Source: Lelliottia sp. JS-SCA-14 (GTDB lineage: Bacteria > Pseudomonadota > Gammaproteobacteria > Enterobacterales > Enterobacteriaceae). Taken from it: a stretch of DNA of 64,000 bases. Where the stretch lies: positions 1,550,001 through 1,614,000 of the forward strand of contig NZ_CP141606.1 in NCBI RefSeq assembly GCF_035593345.1, in the 5' to 3' direction. Positions 21,817 to 31,183 of this stretch are shown one piece after another. The number at the start of each line of letters is the position of its first letter. The first letter of the stretch is position 1. The notes beneath the pieces are model-generated. The model saw nothing but the letters and a program-made list of their open reading frames with translations, made no database searches and was not told the DNA's origin. A program made the position numbers and the translations under genes.

Positions 21817-21949
21817 ATGCTCCTGCCAGCGTCACTATCCTGATGAAAATAAAGTGTAGTCGGCGTCACAAAAAGATGCGGTGTTACGGAATTTTCCGTA
21901 AAGTGCGGTACTCTGAACTAGCAGAGAAATATCCTTCAGGAGAGAAGCC

Positions 21950-22360
21950 ATGAAGTGGCAACAACGCGTTCGTGTCGCAACTGGCCTCAGTTGCTGGCAG
22001 ATAATGTTGCATTTACTGGTCGTGGCGGTACTGGTAATGGGCTGGAAGAGCGGCACACTGGTGCACGTCGGCTTAGGATTATGCGCGATGTATGGCGTGA
22101 CCGTGCTGTCGATGCTGTTTTTACAGCGTCACCACGAGGCGCGCTGGCGTGAAGTGGGTGATGTGCTCGAAGAGCTCACCACCACCTGGTATTTTGGTGC
22201 AGCGTTAATCGTCCTGTGGCTGTTGTCACGCGTGCTGCAAAACAACCTGCTGCTGGCCCTGGCGGGCCTGGTAATTCTGGCAGGACCCGCGGTGGTCTCG
22301 TTGCTGACCAAAGAGAAAAACTCAGGCGATATTGCGTCTAAACATCGCGTACGCCACTGA
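21950..22360 (+). CDS. ybhQ: YbhQ, small inner-membrane protein
   Basis: Protein of 136 residues with about four hydrophobic segments (roughly residues 18-38, 40-58, 82-100 and 103-121), matching the enterobacterial YbhQ family of unknown function. A strong AGGAGAGAA ribosome site precedes the ATG. It is divergent from ybhP, and its last 39 bases overlap the convergent ybhR. Confidence 0.88.
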   Translation: MKWQQRVRVATGLSCWQIMLHLLVVAVLVMGWKSGTLVHVGLGLCAMYGVTVLSMLFLQRHHEARWREVGDVLEELTTTWYFGAALIVLWLLSRVLQNNLLLALAGLVILAGPAVVSLLTKEKNSGDIASKHRVRH

Positions 22361-23428
22361 GCCCGTCGTGGCCGCTATGACCAGTAGCGGCCACAAACTT
22401 CCCCACACAATATCCAGACTCGCATCCTTCAGATAGATTTGCTTGGTGATATCGGTGAAGTGCCGAATCGGGTTCACCCAGGTTAAATCCTGAAGCCAGA
22501 CTGGCATGTTTTCCACGGGCGACACATACCCTGAGAGTAGAATCGCCGGCATCATAAAGACAAACACCCCGATAAACGCCTGCTGCTGCGTTGAGCAGAG
22601 CGCCGAAATCAACAGCCCGAATCCCACCAGCGACAGCCCGTAAATCAGCATCGTGAAGTAAAACAGCCCCAGCGATCCGGCAAACGGAATTTGATACGCC
22701 CAGATGCCGATCCCCAGCACGATGCTGGCCTGGAAGGTGGCGACGATCAGCGCAGGCACCGCTTTGCCGACGAAAATCTGCCAGGTGGCGAGCGGGGAAA
22801 CCAGCAGCTGATCCAGTGTCCCTTGCTCGCGCTCGCGGGCGACGGAGAGCGACGTCACAATCATCACGCCAATGGTGGTGATCATGGCGATCAGCGACGG
22901 CACCACAAACCATTTGTAATCCAGATTCGGGTTGTACCAGTTGCGCACCACCAGCTCGCTGTTGTTCGGTTTAGGTTTCCCTTCCATCAGCTCCTGCTGA
23001 TAATTTTTCACCACCTGCTGCAGATAGTTGGCGGCGATTTGCGCGCTGTTGGAGTTGCGCCCGTCGAGGATCAGCTGCATCGGCGCGGTCTGGAAGGTAT
23101 CCAGATTGCGCGAGAAATCCGCCGGGAAGCGCACCAGCAGCAACGCCTTTTGCTGGTCGATGGTCGGCTGGATCTCCTGCGGGCTTTTCAGGAGCAGCAC
23201 GTGAGTAAAGGCTTTGGCGCGGGCGAAGCGCTGGGTCAGCTCCACGGAGTGTTTGCCGTTGTCCTCGTTGTAGACGGCGATGGTGGCGTTGGTCACTTCC
23301 AGCGTGGCGGCAAACGGAAACAGCAGAACCTGGATGAGCACCGGCAGGATCAGGATCGCGCGGGTTTGCGGCTCACGCAGCAGAGATTGCAGCTCTTTGC
23401 GAATTAATGTCCATAAACGGTGAAACAT
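22322..23428 (-). CDS. ybhR: YbhR, ABC exporter permease
   Basis: ABC-2 type transporter permease of 368 residues: one N-terminal membrane helix, a large periplasmic domain (about residues 45-175) and five further helices. It pairs with YbhS as the two membrane subunits served by the double ATPase YbhF and the adaptor YbhG; the system has been linked to antibiotic export and Na+(Li+)/H+ antiport in E. coli. A REP palindrome lies in the 55-bp gap after ybhS. Its 3' end overlaps ybhQ convergently. Confidence 0.94.
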   Translation of the reverse strand: MFHRLWTLIRKELQSLLREPQTRAILILPVLIQVLLFPFAATLEVTNATIAVYNEDNGKHSVELTQRFARAKAFTHVLLLKSPQEIQPTIDQQKALLLVRFPADFSRNLDTFQTAPMQLILDGRNSNSAQIAANYLQQVVKNYQQELMEGKPKPNNSELVVRNWYNPNLDYKWFVVPSLIAMITTIGVMIVTSLSVAREREQGTLDQLLVSPLATWQIFVGKAVPALIVATFQASIVLGIGIWAYQIPFAGSLGLFYFTMLIYGLSLVGFGLLISALCSTQQQAFIGVFVFMMPAILLSGYVSPVENMPVWLQDLTWVNPIRHFTDITKQIYLKDASLDIVWGSLWPLLVIAATTGSVAYAMFRRNIA

Positions 23429-23442
23429 GGTGTCGTCCTCGC

Positions 23443-23474
23443 GTCGGGTGGCGATTCGCTGACCCGACCTACAA
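23443..23474. repeat. REP element inside the ybhS-ybhR gap
   Basis: GTCGGGT (23443-23449) pairs with ACCCGAC (23462-23468) and is followed by CTACAA, the usual REP tail. It lies within the operon rather than after it, between two co-oriented permease genes. Confidence 0.7.
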
Positions 23475-23483
23475 AAAACGGCA

Positions 23484-24617
23484 TTAATCTAAACGCCGTT
23501 TCGTTTTCATCCACGTCAGGCCGATAAACATCACCGCCGACGCCATCAAAAACAGAATATTGATCATCAACACCGACGGAATATTCCCCGCCAGGAACAG
23601 GCTTTGCAGCGTGTTCACAAAGTAGCGCGCCGGGATGATGTAAGTCACCGCGCGGATAATGGCGGGCATACTGTCGATCTGGAAAATAAACCCGGACAGC
23701 ATAATCGACGGCAGAAACGCGGCGTTCAGCGCCACCTGCGCGGCGTTAAACTGGTTGCGGGTGATGGTCGAAATCAGCAGGCCCATCCCCAGGGTGCTGA
23801 GTAAAAACAGGCTGGTGATGAAAAACAGCAAAATCAGCGAGCCGCGATAGGGCACACCAAGAATAAATACCGACACCAGCATGCAGAGCAGCATCGCCAG
23901 CATCCCGAGGAAGTAGTAGGGGATAAGCTTGCACAGCAGCAGCTCGACGCGCGTCACTTCCGTGGAGAGCAGCGCTTCCATGGTGCCGCGCTCCCATTCG
24001 CGGGCGATCACCAGCGAGGTGAGGATCGCCCCGATCACGGTCATGATAATGGTTATCGCGCCGGGAATAATAAAGTGCTGGCTGATGGCGGCGGGGTTAA
24101 ACCAGTAGCGGGTTTGCACGTCGATCAGCGGCTCAAATTCTTCGCCTCTGTCTTCCGCCCGCTGCATCTGCCACAGCTGCCAGATCCCCTCGACGTAGCC
24201 CTGCACAAAGTTCGCGGTGTTCGGCTCGCTGCCGTCGGTGATCACCTGAATCGGCGCATCGGTACTGGCGCGCGCCATATTGGCGGCGAAATCAACGGGG
24301 ATCACCACCAGGCCGCGAATCTTCCCGGCCTGCATCTTCTGAATCAGCTCCTGGCGGTTATCGCTGATCGTCGCGTCGATGTACGGCGAGCCGGTCATGG
24401 CGTGGGTGAAATCGAGCGCTTCCTCGCTCTGCTGCTCCAGTAAAATCCCGACCCGCAGCTTGCTGGAGTCGAGGTTAATCCCGTAGCCAAAGATAAACAG
24501 CAGCAGCAAGGGGATGACTACCGCAATCAGCCAGCTGCTCGGATCGCGCACGATCTGCCGCGTCTCTTTGATGCACAGGGCGCGCACTCGCCGCCAGGAA
24601 ATCGCCTTAATGCTCAT
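23484..24617 (-). CDS. ybhS: YbhS, ABC exporter permease
   Basis: ABC-2 permease of 377 residues with the same plan as YbhR: an N-terminal helix (about residues 29-49), a periplasmic domain, then five or six helices including [24 protein letters not shown]. Partner of YbhR, YbhF and YbhG. Its start overlaps the end of ybhF by 11 bp, so the two are translationally coupled. Confidence 0.94.
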   Translation of the reverse strand: MSIKAISWRRVRALCIKETRQIVRDPSSWLIAVVIPLLLLFIFGYGINLDSSKLRVGILLEQQSEEALDFTHAMTGSPYIDATISDNRQELIQKMQAGKIRGLVVIPVDFAANMARASTDAPIQVITDGSEPNTANFVQGYVEGIWQLWQMQRAEDRGEEFEPLIDVQTRYWFNPAAISQHFIIPGAITIIMTVIGAILTSLVIAREWERGTMEALLSTEVTRVELLLCKLIPYYFLGMLAMLLCMLVSVFILGVPYRGSLILLFFITSLFLLSTLGMGLLISTITRNQFNAAQVALNAAFLPSIMLSGFIFQIDSMPAIIRAVTYIIPARYFVNTLQSLFLAGNIPSVLMINILFLMASAVMFIGLTWMKTKRRLD

Positions 24618-26346
24618 GGGCGTGCTCCTTATCCCAGTCGTTAATCAGGGTGATAAACGCCTGCTCCATAGTCGGATCGGGCTGCTCCTCGTCGGCGGCC
24701 TGGGCTTTTAAATCGTCCGGCGTGCCGTGGGCGATGAGCTTCCCGCGATAGACCAGCCCGATGCGGTCGCAATACTCCGCCTCGTCCATAAAGTGGGTGG
24801 TGACCATCACGGTGACGCCTTTCTCGACCATGCTGTTGATGTGCAGCCAAAACTCCCGGCGGGTGAGGGGATCGACGCCGGAAGTCGGTTCGTCGAGAAA
24901 CAGAATATCTGGCTCGTGCATCAGAGAGCAGGCCAGCGCCAGACGCTGCTTAAAGCCGAGCGGCAGTTCGTCGGTGGCGTGTGAGGCGATATGGGTCAGG
25001 CCAAAAGCATCGCTCATGCGGGCGATTTTCTCGCTCTGCGCCCGCCCGCGCAGGCCGTAGACGCCGGAGAAAAAGCGCAGGTTCTGCTCAACGGTCAGGT
25101 TGCTGTAGAGGGAAAACTTCTGCGCCATATAACCCAGATGCTGGCGCGCCTTGCCGGAGCTCACTTTAAGATCCATATCCAGCACCAGCGCTTTACCGGA
25201 TGTCGGCACCAGCAGGCCGCACATCATTTTAAAGGTGGTCGATTTCCCGGCGCCGTTCGGCCCCAGCAGACCAAAAATCTCTCCGCGCTTCACCGCAAAA
25301 TTGACGTTATCCGTCGCGGCGAAATCCCCGAACTTTTTGGTTAAGGATTTAGCTTCAATCACTGTTTCACCGGGCGTGCCTTCTACGGTGTGCAAAATCG
25401 CGCCCAGCGGCGATTCGGAGGTACTCGCCCCGCCGAGCAGGTCGATAAAGGCATCTTCGAAGCGCGGGGCGGTCTCGTCGATCTCAATCTGCGGCATGCC
25501 CTGCGCCTGCCGAATGTCTTCCGCGGTGGCCTCTTTTTTGAGGATCACGCGCACCGAGCGCCCCTGAATCATCCCGTCGCTGACCTGCGGGAGTTTCAGC
25601 ACCCGCTGCAACAGCTTGCGGTTGGTCTCGTCCGGGTTGTGCAGCAGGAAACAGCGCCCGGCCATCTGCTGCGTCAGCGCCGTCGGTTCGCCCTGATAGA
25701 GCAGCTCACCTTCGTTCATCAGCAGCACGTCGCGGCACTGTTCGGCCTCGTCGAGATAGGAGGTGCTCCAGAGGATCAGCATTCCGTCCCCGGCCAGCTC
25801 GTGGACCATCTGCCACAGTTCGCGGCGAGAGATCGGGTCGACGCCGACACCGGGCTCATCGAGCAGCAGCACTTTCGGCTCGCCGACCAGCGTACAGGCC
25901 AGCCCCAGCTTCTGCTTCATCCCGCCGGAGAGCTTACCCGCCAGCCGGTCGGTGAACGGTCCGAGCGAGGTAAATTCCAGCAGCCGGGCAAAGGTTTTCT
26001 CGCGGACTTCGCCGGTGACGCTGCGCAGATCGGCGTACAGCGTCAGGTTTTCCATCACCGTCAAATCTTCGTACAGGCCAAATTTCTGCGGCATGTAGCC
26101 GAGCATCGCGTGCAGCTCGCTGTCGTTTTTGATGGGATCAAGCCCCAGCACGCTGGCCGTGCCCTCATCGGGTTTGAGCAATCCGGCGAGCATGCGCATC
26201 AGCGTGGTTTTGCCTGCGCCATCGGGCCCGACCAGGCCGGTGACGTAGCCTTTTTGCAATGTACAGTTCAGCGGTGCGACGGCGGGTTTATCCATGCCCG
26301 CAAAGCGTTTCACCAGATTGTTGAGCTGGATAACCGCATCATTCAT
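24607..26346 (-). CDS. ybhF: YbhF, tandem ABC exporter ATPase
   Basis: Fusion of two ABC ATPase domains in one 579-residue chain. The first has Walker [10 protein letters not shown] (about residues 37-45), signature [13 protein letters not shown] and Walker [14 protein letters not shown]. The second has Walker [10 protein letters not shown] (about 365), the signature-like [13 protein letters not shown], with PLG where SGG is usual, and Walker [14 protein letters not shown]. The same asymmetry is, from memory, present in E. coli YbhF. The ATG at 26346 (MNDAVIQL) overlaps the end of ybhG by 8 bp and is preferred over one four codons upstream. Confidence 0.95.
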   Translation of the reverse strand: MNDAVIQLNNLVKRFAGMDKPAVAPLNCTLQKGYVTGLVGPDGAGKTTLMRMLAGLLKPDEGTASVLGLDPIKNDSELHAMLGYMPQKFGLYEDLTVMENLTLYADLRSVTGEVREKTFARLLEFTSLGPFTDRLAGKLSGGMKQKLGLACTLVGEPKVLLLDEPGVGVDPISRRELWQMVHELAGDGMLILWSTSYLDEAEQCRDVLLMNEGELLYQGEPTALTQQMAGRCFLLHNPDETNRKLLQRVLKLPQVSDGMIQGRSVRVILKKEATAEDIRQAQGMPQIEIDETAPRFEDAFIDLLGGASTSESPLGAILHTVEGTPGETVIEAKSLTKKFGDFAATDNVNFAVKRGEIFGLLGPNGAGKSTTFKMMCGLLVPTSGKALVLDMDLKVSSGKARQHLGYMAQKFSLYSNLTVEQNLRFFSGVYGLRGRAQSEKIARMSDAFGLTHIASHATDELPLGFKQRLALACSLMHEPDILFLDEPTSGVDPLTRREFWLHINSMVEKGVTVMVTTHFMDEAEYCDRIGLVYRGKLIAHGTPDDLKAQAADEEQPDPTMEQAFITLINDWDKEHAHEH

Positions 26347-27334
26347 GTCGGTCCCCATCGTTGAATTTCACGGTAATCGGCATCCCCTGACGCAGCGCGT
26401 CGTCGGCGTCGGTGACGATAATGCGCAGGCGATAGACGAGGTCGGTGCGCAGATCCGGCGTTTCAACGGTTTTTGGCGTGAACTCGGCGGTAGGGGAGAC
26501 AAACCCGACTTTCCCGTGGTACGGCTTATCGGGCCGTCCGTCGGTGTAGAGCAGCAGTTCGCGCCCCGGCTGGGCCTGATTCAGATTCGGTTCATCAATG
26601 TAAGCGCGCACCCACACCGGACGGGTGAGGGAGAGCGTCAGCACGGTGCTGCCTGCGCTCAACATGCTGCCGGGTTCAACCGCGCGGGTCATCAGCGTGC
26701 CGTTGGACGGGGCGACCAGCGTGGTGTCGTGCAGATCCAGCTCGGCCTGCGCCAGCTGCGCCTGAGCCTGTTCAAGATTCGCTTTCGCCTGGGCGATATC
26801 CTGCGGGCGGTTCCCGGTGCGGTACTGGCTTAACTTATCCTGGGCTGATTTCAGCGTCGCCTGAGCCTGATCGCGCGAGGAGCGGGCGTTTTCCAGGTCG
26901 TTGGCGGAGATGGTGCGGCTTTTCCACAGCCCCTGCTGGCGGTTGTAGAAGTTCTGCGCGTAATCGAATGCAGCCTGCGCCTGTTTCACCGCGGCGGCGG
27001 CCTGCGCCACTTCCTCATCGCGATAGCCCGCCAGCATCAGGTCATACTGCGCCTGAGCAACCGACACGCTGGCTTTGGCCTGCATCAGCGCATTTTTATA
27101 CGGGGCTTGATCCAACTGGCCTAACGTCTGACCGGCGTTGATCGTGTCGCCTTCGTCCACGGTAAGGGACTCCAGCCGCCCGCCGACGCGGAAGCTCATA
27201 TTCAGCGTGCGGATATCCACGTTGCCGTAGAGCGTCAGGCCGCGATCCTGCTGGCTCTGATACCACAGCCAGCCGCCGATCCCGGCTGCCAGCACAACAA
27301 CCACCGCCAGGATGGCGACGACAGGTTTTTTCAT
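26339..27334 (-). CDS. ybhG: YbhG, HlyD-type membrane fusion protein
   Basis: Periplasmic adaptor of the YbhGFSR exporter, 331 residues. It has an N-terminal membrane anchor (about residues 7-25), a lipoyl half-domain, a long coiled-coil hairpin (about 75-205, rich in AQAQ/QAKA repeats) and the second lipoyl/beta-barrel region ([33 protein letters not shown]). Its start overlaps the end of cecR by 4 bp, so it belongs to the cecR-ybhGFSR operon. Confidence 0.94.
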   Translation of the reverse strand: MKKPVVAILAVVVVLAAGIGGWLWYQSQQDRGLTLYGNVDIRTLNMSFRVGGRLESLTVDEGDTINAGQTLGQLDQAPYKNALMQAKASVSVAQAQYDLMLAGYRDEEVAQAAAAVKQAQAAFDYAQNFYNRQQGLWKSRTISANDLENARSSRDQAQATLKSAQDKLSQYRTGNRPQDIAQAKANLEQAQAQLAQAELDLHDTTLVAPSNGTLMTRAVEPGSMLSAGSTVLTLSLTRPVWVRAYIDEPNLNQAQPGRELLLYTDGRPDKPYHGKVGFVSPTAEFTPKTVETPDLRTDLVYRLRIIVTDADDALRQGMPITVKFNDGDRHE

Positions 27335-28008
27335 GACTCCAGGCTCCTTTGCGTTAAACCTTGCAGGATCAGGTCGAGATGACAGGTGATGACCTGACTA
27401 ATCTGCGCGGATTTTTCCTCATCGAATTGTGTCCAGCCCGTGCGCAGCAGGATGGTCTCCCGGCCCAGGCGAAAAGCAAGCACTTCGCCGAGCAGCGCAT
27501 GGGTATGCAAAATGGTCTGTGTGTCGTTCGCATCGCGCCCGGTGTAGGCCGCAATCAGGTGCGTCAGATGGGTGTGCATCGGGGCAATCACCTGATCGTG
27601 GACCCGCTGATAGGCGGCGGTCGGCGAGAGTTGCTCGCGTGAGATAAACTTACTCAGGTTCAGGGTATCGTCGTGGGTGAGCAGGGCGATCATGTTGTTG
27701 CAGGCGTTCAGGATAAGCTGGCGAATGGCGGCGCGATCCGATGACGGCTCGCTCAGCAGCGCGGTGGCGGCGGCTACCTGATCGTGAAAACGACTGCCGA
27801 TGAAATCGGCGATCCACTGGGCGCAGGCGAGATACAAATCTTCCTTCGAACCAAAATAGTAGGTGATGGCGGCGATGTTCTGCCCGGCCTGCGCGGCGAT
27901 ATCCCGGGTGGTGGCGTGCAGGCCATACTCGCCGAACTGGGCCAGTGCGGCGGCAATCAGCTGGCTTTTCGCCTGTTCACCTTTGGTGGTCGTCGGAGTT
28001 GGATTCAT
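27331..28008 (-). CDS. cecR: TetR-family regulator CecR
   Basis: TetR repressor (formerly YbiH), 225 residues, with a helix-turn-helix at about residues 15-60 ([36 protein letters not shown]) and a DUF1956-type ligand domain. In E. coli it controls its own operon ybhGFSR and the divergent rhlE, affecting sensitivity to cefoperazone and chloramphenicol. A perfect 20-bp palindrome at 28023-28042, 14 bp upstream of its start, is the obvious operator. Confidence 0.95.
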   Translation of the reverse strand: MNPTPTTTKGEQAKSQLIAAALAQFGEYGLHATTRDIAAQAGQNIAAITYYFGSKEDLYLACAQWIADFIGSRFHDQVAAATALLSEPSSDRAAIRQLILNACNNMIALLTHDDTLNLSKFISREQLSPTAAYQRVHDQVIAPMHTHLTHLIAAYTGRDANDTQTILHTHALLGEVLAFRLGRETILLRTGWTQFDEEKSAQISQVITCHLDLILQGLTQRSLES

Positions 28009-28022
28009 GGCGTCATTAAAAA

Positions 28023-28042
28023 TTAATCAATCGATTGATTAA
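28023..28042. promoter_or_regulatory. CecR operator between cecR and rhlE
   Basis: TTAATCAATCGATTGATTAA is a perfect 20-bp palindrome located 14 bp from the cecR start and about 200 bp from rhlE. Length and position suit a TetR-dimer site controlling the divergent cecR and rhlE transcripts. Confidence 0.85.
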
Positions 28043-28241
28043 GATTATGTTTGAATTTTCACCTTGTCCAGTCGGGGTGGAGCAATATTTCGCTGATGAA
28101 TCGCAGAGGGATATTTTATGCGCCATGTCACAAAACCTGCTACACTCCGCTGCTTCGCGACATTGTGGTTTTTGTCCTACTCGTTTCGTCTTATCTCCCT
28201 GAAAACTACACCTGTGACGGTCGGGGCGGTTCGGAGTTTTT

Positions 28242-29636
28242 ATGTCTTTTGATACCCTTGGCCTGAACCCTGAAATTCTGCGCGCTGTTGCAGAGCAGGG
28301 CTACGTTGAGCCAACCCCAATCCAGCAGCAGGCGATCCCTGCGGTGCTGGAAGGCCGTGACCTGATGGCCAGTGCCCAGACCGGCACCGGTAAAACCGCA
28401 GGCTTCACGCTGCCGCTGCTGCAGCGTCTGGTTCAGAAAGAGCCGCACGCCAAAGGCCGTCGCCCGGTACGCGCGCTGATCCTGACCCCCACCCGTGAAC
28501 TTGCCGCGCAGATCGGCGAGAACGTGCGTGAATACAGCCGTTACCTCGACATTCGCTCGCTGGTGGTTTTCGGCGGCGTGAGCATTAACCCACAGATGAT
28601 GAAACTGCGCAGCGGCGTTGACGTTTTAGTCGCCACGCCGGGCCGTCTGCTGGATCTCGAACATCAGAATGCGGTCAAACTGGATCAGGTTGAAATCCTG
28701 GTGCTGGATGAAGCGGACCGTATGCTGGACATGGGCTTTATCCATGATATTCGCCGCGTGCTGGCAAAACTGCCTGCGCGTCGTCAGAACCTGCTGTTCT
28801 CCGCCACCTTCTCTGATGAGATCAAAGGTCTGGCGGAAAAACTGCTGCGTAACCCGCTGGAAATCGAAGTGGCGCGTCGCAACACCGCCTCTGAGCAAAT
28901 CACCCAGCACGTTCACTTCGTTGATAAGAAGCGTAAGCGGGAACTGCTCTCCCAGATGATTGGCGAAGGCAATTGGCAGCAGGTGCTGGTCTTTACCCGT
29001 ACCAAACACGGCGCTAACCACCTGGCAGAACAGCTGAACAAAGATGGCATCCGCAGTGCGGCCATCCACGGCAACAAGAGCCAGGGTGCACGTACCCGTG
29101 CGCTGGCTGATTTCAAATCCGGTGACATTCGCGTGCTGGTGGCGACGGATATCGCCGCGCGCGGTCTCGACATTGAAGAGCTGCCGCACGTCGTGAACTA
29201 CGAGCTGCCGAACGTCCCGGAAGATTACGTTCACCGTATCGGTCGTACCGGCCGTGCGGCGGCCACCGGTGAAGCGCTCTCTCTGGTTTGCGTCGATGAA
29301 CACAAACTGTTGCACGACATCGAACGTCTGCTGAAAAAAGAGATCCCACGCATCGCCCTCGAAGGCTATGAAGTGGATGCTTCCATCAAAGCGGAGCCGA
29401 TCCAGAACGGTCGCCAGCAGCGTGGCGGCGGCGGTGGTCGTGGACAGGGCGCTGGCGGTCGTAGCCAACAGCCGCGCCGTTCAGAAGGTGGCGCACCGAA
29501 AGCCGCAGGCAAACCGCCGCGTCGCACCGGTGATGCCAAACCCGCCGGGGAAAACCCATGGCGCAGCGGGGAAGCGAAACCCGCAGGTGAAGGCCAACGC
29601 CGACGCCGCCCGCGTAAACCTGCTTCAGCGCAGTAA
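28242..29636 (+). CDS. rhlE: ATP-dependent RNA helicase RhlE
   Basis: DEAD-box RNA helicase of 464 residues, involved in ribosome maturation and RNA turnover in E. coli. All core motifs are seen: [10 protein letters not shown] (Q motif), AQTGTGKT (I), [19 protein letters not shown] in [14 protein letters not shown] (II), SATF (III, SAT), [12 protein letters not shown] and HRIGRTGR (VI). The C-terminal 75 residues are a basic, glycine-rich low-complexity tail ([12 protein letters not shown]). Expression is probably linked to CecR. Its intrinsic terminator has been split by an IS150-group insertion. Confidence 0.97.
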   Translation: MSFDTLGLNPEILRAVAEQGYVEPTPIQQQAIPAVLEGRDLMASAQTGTGKTAGFTLPLLQRLVQKEPHAKGRRPVRALILTPTRELAAQIGENVREYSRYLDIRSLVVFGGVSINPQMMKLRSGVDVLVATPGRLLDLEHQNAVKLDQVEILVLDEADRMLDMGFIHDIRRVLAKLPARRQNLLFSATFSDEIKGLAEKLLRNPLEIEVARRNTASEQITQHVHFVDKKRKRELLSQMIGEGNWQQVLVFTRTKHGANHLAEQLNKDGIRSAAIHGNKSQGARTRALADFKSGDIRVLVATDIAARGLDIEELPHVVNYELPNVPEDYVHRIGRTGRAAATGEALSLVCVDEHKLLHDIERLLKKEIPRIALEGYEVDASIKAEPIQNGRQQRGGGGGRGQGAGGRSQQPRRSEGGAPKAAGKPPRRTGDAKPAGENPWRSGEAKPAGEGQRRRRPRKPASAQ

Positions 29637-29641
29637 TCTGG

Positions 29642-29657
29642 AAGCCCGGCCGTAAAG
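29642..29657 (+). terminator. rhlE terminator, 5' half (disrupted by IS)
   Basis: AAGCCCGGC (29642-29650) plus the loop bases CGTAAA and a G are left of the insertion. The matching arm GCCGGGCTT and U-tract lie beyond the element at about 31107-31121. Removing the element and one AAG copy restores a 9-bp stem with a 6-nt loop followed by TTCTTTTT. Confidence 0.85.
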
Positions 29658-29708
29658 TGGACTGCACCCTAAAAGTTGGACACCCAACTGAGTAAGGTGC
29701 AGTTTTTT

Positions 29709-30233
29709 ATGGCAAAGCCAAAATATTCCCTCGAAACCAGATTAGCTGTCGTCAATCACTACCTTGCCGGAAAAGATGGAACACATCGTACCGCTGAACG
29801 TTTTGGTGTTGAAAGAACATCAGTGCGACGCTGGGTAAGAGCCTGGCAACTCCACGGTATTGATGGCATTACCTGGAAAAATGACCGCCATTCTCCGGCG
29901 TTCCGGATTGCTGTCGTACGCACTGTTCTCGCTGAAGAACTTTCGATGCGCGAAGCTGCCGCACGGTTTAATATCTCCACTGAAACCGTTGTCCGGCACT
30001 GGGTGAATGTCTACAAAGACGCAGGTGAAAAAGGACTTCTGAGCATAAAACCTGGCCGGAGCAAGGACATGACAAAACCCAAAAAAACACCTCCACTTAC
30101 CGATGCGGCGCTGGAAAAGTTATCTCCCGAAGAGTTGCGGGCTGAACTTCGTTACCTGCGCGCAGAGAATGCCTACCTAAAAAAGCTGAAGGCCTTAGTT
30201 CAAAGCGAGAAAAACGGCAGAAAGCCGCAATAA
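29709..30233 (+). CDS. IS150-group transposase OrfA
   Basis: The 174-residue upstream frame of the element. It has two helix-turn-helix units that bind the terminal repeats (RTAERFGVERTSVRRWVRAW about residues 27-46, and REAAARFNISTETVVRHWV about 83-101) and a C-terminal leucine-zipper-like helix (about 140-165) for multimerisation. The A AAA AAG slippery heptamer at 30179-30185 lies in frame near its 3' end, so some ribosomes shift -1 into orfB to make the full OrfAB transposase. ATG at 29709 is used; upstream in-frame sequence is the terminal repeat. Confidence 0.92.
   Translation: MAKPKYSLETRLAVVNHYLAGKDGTHRTAERFGVERTSVRRWVRAWQLHGIDGITWKNDRHSPAFRIAVVRTVLAEELSMREAAARFNISTETVVRHWVNVYKDAGEKGLLSIKPGRSKDMTKPKKTPPLTDAALEKLSPEELRAELRYLRAENAYLKKLKALVQSEKNGRKPQ
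30179..30185 (+). other. Programmed -1 frameshift site of the IS transposase
   Basis: AAAAAAG read as A AAA AAG in the orfA frame is the classic IS3-family slippery heptamer. Shifting back one base continues as GCT GAA GGC into the orfB frame without a stop until 31072. Confidence 0.85.
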
Positions 30234-31072
30234 TCAGTGAGCTAAGGCTGAAGTATGCGCTCAGTGATCTTCTGCGTGCAGCGGGCATGTCCCGCAGTAC
30301 GTGGTATCACAATATAAATGCGCTGAAGCGAGTGGACAGGCATGCCGGGCTGAAAGACAAAATCAGAGAGATTTACCACTATCACAAAGGGCGTTATGGC
30401 TACCGCAGGATCACGCTCTCATTGAGAAAACTAGGGTTGTTGGTAAACCATAAAACAGTGCAGCGGCTGATGGCAGAGCTGTCGCTCCGCTCTCTGATAA
30501 GGGTGAAGAAATATCGTGCCTGGAAAGGTGAGGTGGGCAAGGCTGCACCCAATATCCTGGGCCGGAACTTCGGTGCATCGAAAGCCAATGAAAAATGGGT
30601 CACGGATGTCACCGAGTTCTCGGTGCAGGGTAAAAAGCTGTACCTGTCGCCGGTGCTGGACCTTTTTAACCGGGAAATCATCTCATACAGCCTGTCGGAA
30701 AGGCCGGTGATGGAGATGGTTAATACGATGCTGCATGATGCATTCTCAGTGCTCGAACCGGAGGATGCACCGTTGCTGCACACGGATCAGGGCTGGCAAT
30801 ATCGAATGGCAGGTTATCAGGCAAAGTTAAAGGCGAAGGGTATGACACAAAGCATGTCACGCAAGGGAAACTGCCTGGATAACGCGGTAATGGAGAACTT
30901 CTTCGGCACACTGAAATCGGAGTGTTTTTACCTGAACAGGTTCAGCAATCTGAATGAACTGAGGAAGGCGATAGAGGACTATATCCATTACTATAACAAC
31001 GAGCGGATCAGTCTGAAATTAAAAGGCCTGAGTCCGGTAGAATACCGAACCCAGACCCCGATAGCCGCTTAA
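30185..31072 (+). CDS. IS150-group transposase OrfB (DDE integrase core)
   Basis: Catalytic half of the transposase, expressed as a fusion with OrfA after the -1 frameshift; the start given is the first codon after the slip, and the first in-frame ATG is at 30287. An HTH_21-like segment (KIREIYHYHKGRYGYRRI) precedes the rve integrase domain. The DDE residues are in WVTDVTEF, LLHTDQGWQY and DNAVMENFFGTLKSE. It ends with the usual YYNNERISLKLKGLSPVEYR. No disruption is seen, so the enzyme should be functional. Confidence 0.92.
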   Translation, partial: AEGLSSKREKRQKAAIISELRLKYALSDLLRAAGMSRSTWYHNINALKRVDRHAGLKDKIREIYHYHKGRYGYRRITLSLRKLGLLVNHKTVQRLMAELSLRSLIRVKKYRAWKGEVGKAAPNILGRNFGASKANEKWVTDVTEFSVQGKKLYLSPVLDLFNREIISYSLSERPVMEMVNTMLHDAFSVLEPEDAPLLHTDQGWQYRMAGYQAKLKAKGMTQSMSRKGNCLDNAVMENFFGTLKSECFYLNRFSNLNELRKAIEDYIHYYNNERISLKLKGLSPVEYRTQTPIAA

Positions 31073-31149
31073 CATGAACTGTCCAACTTTATGGGGTCAG
31101 TCCAAAGCCGGGCTTTTCTTTTTGCGACAACCCCGCGAACGTGCCACAA

Positions 31150-31169
31150 TAGTGGCTGTTTATACAGTA
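31150..31169. promoter_or_regulatory. LexA box of dinG
   Basis: TAGTGGCTGTTTATACAGTA corresponds to the E. coli dinG SOS box, with GTG replacing TTG/CTG in the left arm and an intact CAGTA right arm. It ends 14 bp before the dinG start codon and begins only 46 bp after the end of the IS element. Confidence 0.75.
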
Positions 31170-31183
31170 TTTCAGGTTCCCCG

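Larger units (their letters stand above)
29658..31104 (+). mobile_element. Complete IS3-family (IS150-group) insertion sequence
   Basis: A 1447-bp element with 25-bp terminal inverted repeats (29658-29682 and 31080-31104) that differ at four internal positions and share TGGACTG and AAAGTTGGACA. It is flanked by a 3-bp target duplication, AAG (29655-29657 and 31105-31107). Inside are orfA and orfB, fused by a -1 frameshift at A AAA AAG. Length, ends and coding plan match IS150. Both frames and both ends are intact, so it looks recent and potentially active. It is oriented with rhlE and dinG. Confidence 0.95.

Noticed and set aside
25390..26364. 324-codon open frame opposite ybhF
   Set aside because: Antisense shadow; sequence is the reverse of conserved ATPase motifs.
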